From Silurus meridionalis (taxonomy: Eukaryota; Chordata; Actinopteri; Siluriformes; Siluridae): DNA of 64,000 nucleotides. Shown piece by piece: positions 1 to 64,000 of this stretch. Location: NCBI RefSeq assembly GCF_014805685.1, contig NC_060887.1, positions 13,492,463-13,556,462 on the forward strand, given 5' to 3'. Made by a program: the position numbers and the translations under genes. The notes under the pieces were generated by a model. That model saw only the letters and a program-made list of their open reading frames with translations, was not told the DNA's origin and made no database searches. Position 1 is the first letter of the stretch; the number at the start of each line of letters is the position of its first letter.

Positions 1-56986
<56,986 letters not shown>

Positions 56987-57044
56987 GGCAACAGAAAAGA
57001 GAGCAGGAGAAGCGGAGCAACAGGAGGTGCAATCTAGTGAACAC
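56987..57044 (-). promoter_or_regulatory. grin2d: grin2d 5' UTR part of first coding exon
   Basis: This 58-bp leader lies between a good acceptor (pyrimidine-rich, ending CTTAG on the minus strand) and the start codon. The acceptor implies at least one further non-coding exon upstream (to the right), as in mammalian GRIN2 genes. Confidence 0.6.
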
Positions 57045-57118
57045 CTAAGAAAGAGAAAGTGAAAGAAATAAAGCAAAATGGAGGAGAAAATAAAACAATG
57101 ATTAGAATAATATTTGCT

Positions 57119-57549
57119 CAGTGGTCCCCAACCCCTGGGCCGCGGACCGTCACCAGTCCGTGGATCAATTGGTACCGTGCCGCACAGAAAGAATACATAA
57201 CTTACATAATTTCCGTTTTATTTTTTTATCTGATTTTAAACAATGTTTTATTTTGAAAAATCCACATCTGTCTATGACTCACTCTTGATGCATGTCAAGA
57301 TGCTTGCCTCGGTCACATGTCTTACCTCCATCTGCTACTTTTTTAAAGGGGCTGCTCCAGCCGGTAATACATAACCTCTAAATTAAAACCCTCAAGCTAG
57401 CAAAATGAACAAAACACAACACAGTGGAATGACATTTATAATTATATTTAGAATTTTTTTTTGTATTTATCCGCCACATCTAACCGGTCCGTGAAAATAT
57501 TGTCCGACATGAATCCGGTCCGTGGCGCAAAAAAGGTTGAGGACCACTG
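57119..57549. mobile_element. hAT MITE (CAGTGGTCC ends)
   Basis: Ends CAGTGGTCCCCAACCCCTGG and GGTTGAGGACCACTG are inverted, with subterminal GGACCG and CGGTCCGTGG motifs typical of a common vertebrate hAT family. Flanking 8-mers TATTTGCT and ATCTAGCT match only partly. It is 431 bp and non-coding, and sits 75 bp upstream of the grin2d first coding exon acceptor. Confidence 0.85.
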
Positions 57550-57951
57550 ATCTAGCTGACAAGGGGTTCTTGAAGAGCACTGACTGGCTGGAAATAAAAC
57601 AAAAAAGATAAGTAACATAAAAGTACACCAGAGAAAGAAAAAAAAATTAAATAAACTATTTAGGCCACTGAATGAAATAGAGCAATACTGAGGAGAAAAT
57701 AGAAACTGAGAAATAGACCAAAACTGATAGACAGATATAGCTGTGCTAGAAGAAGACGTGTATGTGTATGTGTGTTGGGGGGCATAAATCTACAAGCAGG
57801 GTATGTATGATTACACCCAGGGTTATTAAGGCAAGTAAATAATATTAATTAAATCCTCTGTCACACAAACACAAGCATACACGTACATACACACACACCC
57901 GCACACACAAAATAAGACACTCTCACACACAGTGGCATACTAACACATCAC
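57550..57951. other. 5' flank/intron stretch without recognised feature
   Basis: Nothing recognised apart from scattered short AC runs near 57,860-57,960. Confidence 0.55.
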
Positions 57952-57960
57952 ACACACACA

Positions 57961-58003
<43 letters not shown>
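57952..58003. repeat. Compound (AC)n / (CT)n microsatellite
   Basis: A few AC units followed by about 20 CT units. Confidence 0.95.
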
Positions 58004-58006
<3 letters not shown>

Positions 58007-58599
58007 CACACAAGCACACACAACAATATATTATTCCTACACTTTCATCTGTATCCTACCCCTTTGTTGTTTATGTTTTCTCCATGCTTGAACTTATTGA
58101 GGTATTGAAGGAAAGATGGGGTGGCAACAAAAATAAAAACTATTAAAAAATGTTTGTCTGTAAGGGTTAAGTACAGTACTAATGACTAATAAAGAGGCAA
58201 ACATGAAAAGAGAGAGCTACAGTATATGAATTAAATATCAAGAGAGGGGAAAGAACTGAAAGAAAGGCTGATTGCCAGGCTGTGTGAACGTGTGTGGCCT
58301 ACACACACAAACTATGCTATTGGTTTGTTTGAGTGTATATGTGTAAGACATGGAAGTACTTTATAACCAGAATTGGATTGACGAGACACACTAAGCGGTT
58401 GAAAGAAATCCTCGTTAACATAACTGTAGACACACCACTTCTCTTCAGAATAACACATTAAAACAAAAATTATGGATGAACTATAATGTGATGAAATTTC
58501 AGCCTCTGTACATTTACAAACCAAGAAATAAAAGCTGAAAATTCTGATTTAAAAAACCTACAATGATTGTCAGATCTAAAACTATTTCAAATCATTGTC

Positions 58600-58750
58600 A
58601 AGTCAAGAAGATTTTATTGTAATTTCAACCATATATACAGTAGCTGACGCAGTACACAGTGAAATGAAACAACGTTCCTGCAAAGACAACACAAGACAGT
58701 GCAAGACAAACAGGACAGTGCGTGATAATTGTGATAATGAAAAATAAAAT
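58600..58750 (-). repeat. Retroposon 3' UTR-like repeat
   Basis: GTCAAGAAGATTTTATTGTA ATTTCAACCATATATACAG, GCAGTACACAGTGAAATGAA ACAACGTTCCTGC and AAGACAGTGCAAGAC. I recognise this as a high-copy fish repeat, probably a LINE 3' end inserted in reverse. Confidence 0.6.
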
Positions 58751-58794
58751 GCGAGTAAATGTCCAAAACAAGAATCTAGGGGAATATATTTTCA

Positions 58795-58912
58795 GAAGAG
58801 TGGAGGTTATTAGACCAGCAAATGAGGACTTAATGTGGAATCAGCTGTTCAAAAAGCACATACAAATCTTATGGCCAGGCATCCACAATCTTTTGTTTAT
58901 ATAGTGTGTGTT
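58795..58912 (-). repeat. Tc1/mariner-like MITE copy 10 (fragment, inverted)
   Basis: CAGAAGAGTGGAGGTTATTA, then CAGCTGTTCAAAAAGCACAT and the end CATCCACAATCTTTTGTTTA TATAGTGTG. Confidence 0.65.
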
Positions 58913-59104
58913 GCATTTACTCTGAACAATATTAGCAAATATGCACATTTCTTGAACTCCAACATTTAATGTTAATGTTCACCGCAAACACCAGAATAGA
59001 AAAAAATATGTGATCTGTCTTGAAAAAAAAAAAAAAGCTTTTTATACTTAAGAGTTCAGAGTCTTAACTGAAAAGCAATAAAAACAGAGCAGTTTTAGAG
59101 GCAG

Positions 59105-59700
59105 AAATGCTTGTTTATGAGAGAGGTCAAAGAGAAATGGTCAAACTGGTTGGAGCTGACAGGGGATCTACAGTAACTCTATATCCCAGTATTACAAACC
59201 TTGCGGTGGGTGGCCTTCAACAGCAAATAACCACAATATGTTCCACTCTTGTCATCCAAGAACAGGGAGCTAATCATGAGCACATGCTCAGTGAAAATGT
59301 ACAGGTGAAGACTAAAAAATATCCCCTTCTTGTTTTCCAGTCTACAGCTGTGCACTACCAGTGAGCCTATGTTTAATATTGGCCTCAGAATCCTGTTCTT
59401 GGCTGACAAGTATGGAACCGAATGTGGTTTTCTGCTGTTGAAGGCCATCTGCATCAAAGTTTGATATTTTGTGCTTTCCGCTCACTATGCATCTCTGCTT
59501 GCTGTGGATTTAAAGAGTGGTAATTTGAATTACTGTCACCGTCCTCTCAGCTCATAGTTGTCTGGCCATTCTCCTCTGATTTGTCTCATCAACAAGGCAT
59601 TTGTGTCTTGAAAAACTGCTGCTCAATGACTGTATGTTTTGCCAGATCACTAGAAACTGTTGTTCACTGGACAGAATCTAAACGATTTTAACCAGCCTAT
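59105..59700. repeat. Inverted pair of repeat copies (head to head)
   Basis: The left arm (59,105-59,262, for example GTGGCCTTCAACAGCAAATAA ends and GTCATCCAAGAACAGG) is the inverse of the right arm (59,393-59,620: CCTGTTCTTGGCTGACAAG, CTGCTGTTGAAGGCCATC, ATTCTCCTCTGATTTGTCTC ATCAACAAGGCATTTG). I recognise the sequence as internal to a fish repeat of the CACTGGCCACTTTATTAGGT type. Confidence 0.6.
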
Positions 59701-60306
59701 CTGGTAGCTGTACCTGCAGGTTTTATAAATTACACTGCTGCCACATGATTAGCTGCCACGTGATAATTGCATGAATAATTAGCTGAGTACTGACAGCGAG
59801 GGGTATTAAATGTTGATAAATAAATGTACAAATCCTAAAAAGTTGAACCGAAGAAAATATAAACCACAAATCATTTTGCAAAGCAGATATAATAAGAGGC
59901 CTAGCAGGTAATTTGGAAGCCCAATGGCAAATATGCAAGTATTTAGCCAACACCTGATGATTCAAAAATAAAACATTATGAATACGAACATTTTTTTATA
60001 CTCAAGACACTGACTATATATTGCTTCAAACAGCCCTCCAAAAAGATGTTTACAGAGATCCATAACCAAGCTTAAAATGGAAAAAGATGAAGGTTTTAAT
60101 GTCTAAACAAGAAATCATTGGTCAGGAAATTTGCATAAATAAAACAAATGCACCTGAGACTCCTGTTCTATCCTTTGCTTGTATTACTTTTGCTGCCATG
60201 AACTGTTTGGGGGAAAAGCTCTTATCTGAGAAGTTCATTCTTATAGTCTTAGTAGATAATTTCCAGACCAATGATTTGTTAAGACAAATAAAAAGCAACA
60301 ACATTT

Positions 60307-60702
60307 ACGTACACTATATAGGCGTAGGTTTGTGGACAACTGACCCTAAGATTTCAATGTGTTTTCTAAACATTCCATTTTGTCACCTTTCATTTGTTGT
60401 TTGTGTTACGATTTATCCCAAAGGTGTTCAATATAGTTGAGGTCAAAGCTCTATAGCAGGCCACTCAATTTCTTTCAATCCAAACCATGTAAACCATATC
60501 CTCATGGAGCTGGCTTTGTGCAGAGAGGCATTGTCACGCTAGAACAGGTTTGGCTCTCCTAGTTCAATTGAAATTTTAATGCTGCCACATCCAAAGACAT
60601 CTTATACAATTGTGTGCCTCCAGCTACCTGGTAACACTTTGGGGAAGCACCACATATGGCTGGAAAATCCAGGTGTCCCAATACTTGTCCATATCATGTA
60701 TG
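60307..60702 (+). repeat. Tc1/mariner-like MITE copy 11
   Basis: Left TACACTATATAGGCGTAGGT TTGTGGACAACTGACC, internal TCATGGAGCTGGCTTTGTGC and ATACAATTGTGTGCCTCCAG, right GGTGTCCCAATACTTGTCCA TATCATGTA. It is one of the best-preserved copies. Confidence 0.8.
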
Positions 60703-60731
60703 TTTATTTCACATAGCCAAACATCACTAGT

Positions 60732-60737
<6 letters not shown>

Positions 60738-60810
<73 letters not shown>
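60738..60810. repeat. (AT)n microsatellite
   Basis: About 36 AT units. Confidence 0.95.
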
Positions 60811-60814
<4 letters not shown>

Positions 60815-61370
60815 AATAAAAATAGTGTAATACCTTGCAAGTTTGGCCATTGTGAGTTCCACTACTGGTGAATGACCAACATAATATCAATTCTAATCAT
60901 GTAACATGGCTTGTGACACTTTCCAATGTCATTCCACATCATTGTCATTCAGAACCCATTCGTGGCATTTATGATACAATTATCTAACGCTTTCCAAGCT
61001 GCATCCTATTATAGCCAGATCCCTAACGATGATTAAGGTTTTACCTGGCCATTTGGCTTGCAAATGGCTAAACTCTGAAACGCTAAAATCGAAAGCACCA
61101 CGTACGCATGATACTCCCAGCAATAAAGGTAATAAGATTTACATCATTATTCGTACATCGATAATCAATAATTCATGCTTTCATATTGCTGTATGAGGCT
61201 TAAAGCCACCCGTCCACAGTCAGAACAGTAATATCACACCCCAGTTTCTGATTCACTTTCCATGGCTAGTTTGGAGCTAATTGGCTCTTACTTTGATCAT
61301 ATTCAGTATTCATGGAGATGTGCATAGCCTGCATGGATCATACTGATTTTTGAAGTGGGGTGTGTGACCA
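60811..61370. other. 5' flank/intron stretch without recognised feature
   Basis: No gene or repeat recognised. Confidence 0.5.
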
Positions 61371-61402
<32 letters not shown>

Positions 61403-61607
61403 CGTGTGTGTGTGTGTGTGTGCGTGTGGGGCGAAGGGGGGTTACAGTCCTGTGCAGAAGTATGGCACATACACAAGCACACACACACACAAATAGAATT
61501 GCACAAACACATTATGCATGCATGAGCTTACAGAGACGCACAGGCACTCATGCAAACACTCGCACGCACACTCGCGCGCGCACACACACACACACACGCA
61601 CGCACGC

Positions 61608-61644
<37 letters not shown>

Positions 61645-61711
61645 TAATCTTATGCATACTGTACAGGCTCAAGCTGATGTGCATTATGCAAATGTAAAAC
61701 ACCTGAAAGCA

Positions 61712-61744
<33 letters not shown>
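61371..61744. repeat. Cluster of (GT)n and (AC)n microsatellites
   Basis: A GT tract (61,371-61,430), an AC tract with CGCG/CACG interruptions (61,577-61,645) and a second AC tract (61,718-61,744) within 375 bp. GT and AC arms are mutually complementary. The Cys-Val and His-Thr frames are artefacts. Confidence 0.9.
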
Positions 61745-61935
61745 TCGGGCCGTCTGGATCTTGATTCGCCTGCTGCTCGTTACGGCTGGCAGCATGACCG
61801 GATCTCAAGCAGCGCACAACTGCCAGGGTGCCGCGGTACTGTGGTCTCTCTCCACAGTGCGGGTGTAAACACCTGTCATAAAGCATCGCGCCCACACCCT
61901 GATGACCGCCGCTATCTCAACTCCTTCATCTGACA
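61745..61935 (-). promoter_or_regulatory. CpG-richer block, candidate upstream exon or promoter region
   Basis: This 190-bp block has clearly more C, G and CpG than its AT-rich surroundings (CGGGCCGTCTGG, GCCGCGGTACTG, GACCGCCGCTATC) and no repeat family signature. It lies 4.7 kb upstream of the first coding exon of grin2d, which needs a non-coding 5' exon. No splice donor or TATA box stands out, so this is only a candidate. Confidence 0.25.
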
Positions 61936-62850
61936 AACGACCATGCCATCAATTATGTACTCAGACAGCAATAACAAAAGCCTGAATTTTTCGACTCCAC
62001 TGTACATGAACGTTAATGCACTATTTATACACTGTTACACGGTTAAAAAAAGGGGGGGTGAGGGGGTACACAAGCATAATGCACAGAACTTCAATTACAG
62101 CGTAGTGTACGAAGCAGCAGGGCAAATGCTGTGTTATATATATAATCTACCAGGCAAACCCAAAAGCAATTTTGTTGCCCTTTCTTATTTTTTAAACTTC
62201 ATTCCACAATAGAAAATCAGCTAACCACTGATGTCTGTCATCATCGTTTTCGAGATACCACTTGTGATTTGCAGTTTCAGCAAAGCGAGCGAGCGAGAAT
62301 CCACTATGTAAGACACTTCAAAATCATTCATTCATTCATTATTCAAGAACAAGCTCTGTCCAGCTTAGTGCAAAACGTACTTCAGAGTGCATTTGCAGGA
62401 AGCCACAATGCGATCATGCTATATACGCTAGGTACGTCAGATATTAAAGCAAATAAGTTTCAGCGATCCAGCCAGCAGACTATATCCACGGCTCTCAGTT
62501 GTAATCTTATCACCTTCGGTGAATTACATAATTGCAGTGGTGTAACAGCGCTCAATATACTATCTTCCTCCTGCGTCTGTAGTGCTTTTACCCAGATGCT
62601 CGCTCCACTCACTAAAACAGTGAAATGATAACTAATAACCACCTCTCAAGTTAGTCCTGCTCTTCTCCTCACCGAGCTCTGGATGATTTTTCCAAATCAC
62701 TCAGCAACCATTGATTAAAGTAATGAAATTCATACATTTTGACATTGGTACATTTCAGGGAAATTACGGCGCTGTAACTTCTTCTGAGGGATTTCGAATT
62801 TACTGCATCAAACACTCTGAAAATTAACACGTGACAAAATGTACTTGTTG
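61936..62850. other. 5' flank stretch without recognised feature
   Basis: Nothing recognised; short GAGC tandem units near 62,286 and a few CATT units near 62,326. Confidence 0.5.
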
Positions 62851-62858
62851 TATGATAC

Positions 62859-63863
62859 CAGTGGTGGGCTGTCAGGGCCAGCAAGGCCATCTCTGCTCGC
62901 CTAAACACTATCAGAAGCACTGACCCACATTTACAACCTAAATTCTAATATTTGTTTCATGAAATTGTAATAATTTATTCCCAACAGTTTTTTCTCTTTA
63001 TTTTGTAGTGTTTACCCTGGCTGCACTGCTTCCAGTACGTGGATGTGAATGTTCGATTTTAAGTCCAATCAGATTCAGCCTCTATTTGCTGCCATGTCAA
63101 TCTAACCTGCCCAGGGCTTTCACACACAGTAGTGCTGGCCGATGTTCCTTAAACAATATTAGCAATGGGTCTGTTTTTTTAACCAATCAGATTTAAGCTA
63201 GCTGGCCCAGAATAGCGTCAGCATTTTTCCGTCCTCTGATTGGTTGGTCAGAAGAAAACTGTTACAGCCAAGTTCGACTAGCAAAACACGTCTGTAGCTC
63301 TGCACACATTAATACATCTGAGTTAAACTCTTTTTATTTGCCCACAGTGGCTGACAGAGGAAGAGAAATTTATTTGGTCTCTGACATACTTAAAATTCCA
63401 TTTTCAAAGCAGACTTTTCCAGAAAAGCTAGACATCGTGAGGAAAGGTCAGCCAACCCTGAAGCTAGCTAGCTTGCCTTAGCCCGGGAAAGGGTTTGTTC
63501 GCCACTTGCATACGTGTGCCTATGAGGGTTACAACTGGCTTACAGCCTCTGAGGAGCTTTGCATCTCTGGTCAAATGGTTGTATTTTATTTTAATTTTTT
63601 ATGTTTTTGTCATGTTATTATTCTGAACTGCTCCAGATGATGAAGATGCAGAGTTGCGGTGGTAGTTTAGAGGTTTTGAGTTGTCTTAACTGGGTTTCTT
63701 GCTTTAGTAAAATTGTATTCGGACTCCATAAGTGATATGCGTTTTTGTATAGTATTGATGGTTTCTATAATTGCGACGTGATAGTGGGGGGTATTAAGAG
63801 GAGGATTAAGTTTGGGTAAGTCACCACTGAAGACCCAGTTACCAAATGCACGGCCCGCCACTG
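62859..63863 (+). mobile_element. hAT element carrying a transposase N-terminal fragment
   Basis: Left end CAGTGGTGGGCTGTCAGGGC and right end TGCACGGCCCGCCACTG are flanked by identical 8-bp duplications TATGATAC (62851-62858, 63864-63871). It is 1,005 bp long. The copy at 40891-42775 belongs to the same family in the opposite direction. Confidence 0.92.
63353..63574 (+). pseudogene. hAT transposase N-terminal fragment with start of TTF-type finger
   Basis: Reads DRGREIYLVSDILKIPFSKQ, TFPEKLDIVRKGQPTLKLAS LP, stop, PGKGFVRHLHTCAYEGYNWL TASEELC. In fish hAT/ZMYM-type proteins this order (EKL-IV--G-P ... GKGF-R-F ... Y--Y-WLT-S) leads into a TTF zinc finger. Here one in-frame TAG, probably from CAG, interrupts it and the catalytic region is absent. 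Confidence 0.75.
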
Positions 63864-64000
63864 TATGATACTTTCTTTTATTTCTGAGATCACTCAGTAA
63901 AATACAACTTTTTTCAATTGTGTACACTCACAATGGTCAAATATAAGAATCATAGCTGCTCTGTTTTACGGCTGCTAAAAAGATTTTATCAAATCTTTTT

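Noticed and set aside
61550..61933. Minus/plus-strand frames over the CpG-rich block as a signal-peptide exon
   Set aside because: No similarity to a GluN2 N-terminus, and the real start codon with signal peptide is at 56986.

Overview
The window comes from a vertebrate nuclear genome, almost certainly a teleost fish. It is dominated by one large intron-rich gene on the minus strand, a GluN2D-type NMDA-receptor subunit (grin2d). Fourteen coding exons were read directly from the sequence, with GT/AG boundaries and splice phases that agree at every junction. They encode about 1,367 residues and the frame is still open at base 1, so the end of the C-terminal tail lies off the left edge. The upstream (5' UTR/promoter) part lies right of 57,044 and was not identified with certainty. 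No other host gene was recognised.

Gene layout (minus strand, reading right to left): coding exons 1-5 (56,986-46,304) carry the signal peptide and amino-terminal domain; exons 6-8 (35,097-25,777) the S1 half of the glutamate-binding domain; exon 9 (25,408-25,283) M1; exon 10 (24,812-24,583) the M2 pore loop and M3; exons 11-12 (19,388-11,659) S2; exon 13 (2,008-1,767) the end of S2 and M4; exon 14 (1,420 to beyond base 1) a proline-, serine- and glutamine-rich cytoplasmic tail. The leucine in the M3 stretch [13 protein letters not shown] (residue 660), the RLRHC segment after M4 and the YYGPI-PEGLG motif in the tail place it with GluN2D rather than 2A, 2B or 2C. Whether it is the fish a or b duplicate cannot be decided here.

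The introns and the 5' flank are packed with decayed mobile DNA typical of ray-finned fish. There is a Tc1 element holding three successively nested hAT-type insertions (2.86-5.54 kb) and three remnants of DIRS-like tyrosine-recombinase retrotransposons (6.2-8.76, 12.7-13.85 and 16.2-18.68 kb). A hAT family with a BED finger (20.96-21.81 kb and nested near 4 kb) and a second hAT family carrying a transposase N-terminal fragment (40.89-42.78 kb, itself interrupted, and 62.86-63.86 kb) are also present. Further items are a CAGTGGTCC hAT MITE (57.12-57.55 kb), tRNA-derived SINEs, a LINE ORF 3' end (28.96-29.19 kb), about eleven copies of one Tc1/mariner-like MITE family, and many microsatellites. 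The SINE with its GTGGTAGCTCAGTGG head resembles ones I associate with catfish and relatives, which is a weak hint to an otophysan fish.

No intact transposase, virus, CRISPR array or operon is visible, and I found no convincing unknown multi-gene system. The most interesting observations are the four-level transposon nest, the two hAT families that keep a DNA-binding domain while losing the catalytic region, a microsatellite serving as polypyrimidine tract next to the pore exon, and two introns in the amino-terminal-domain region that GRIN2A/2B do not have as far as I recall.
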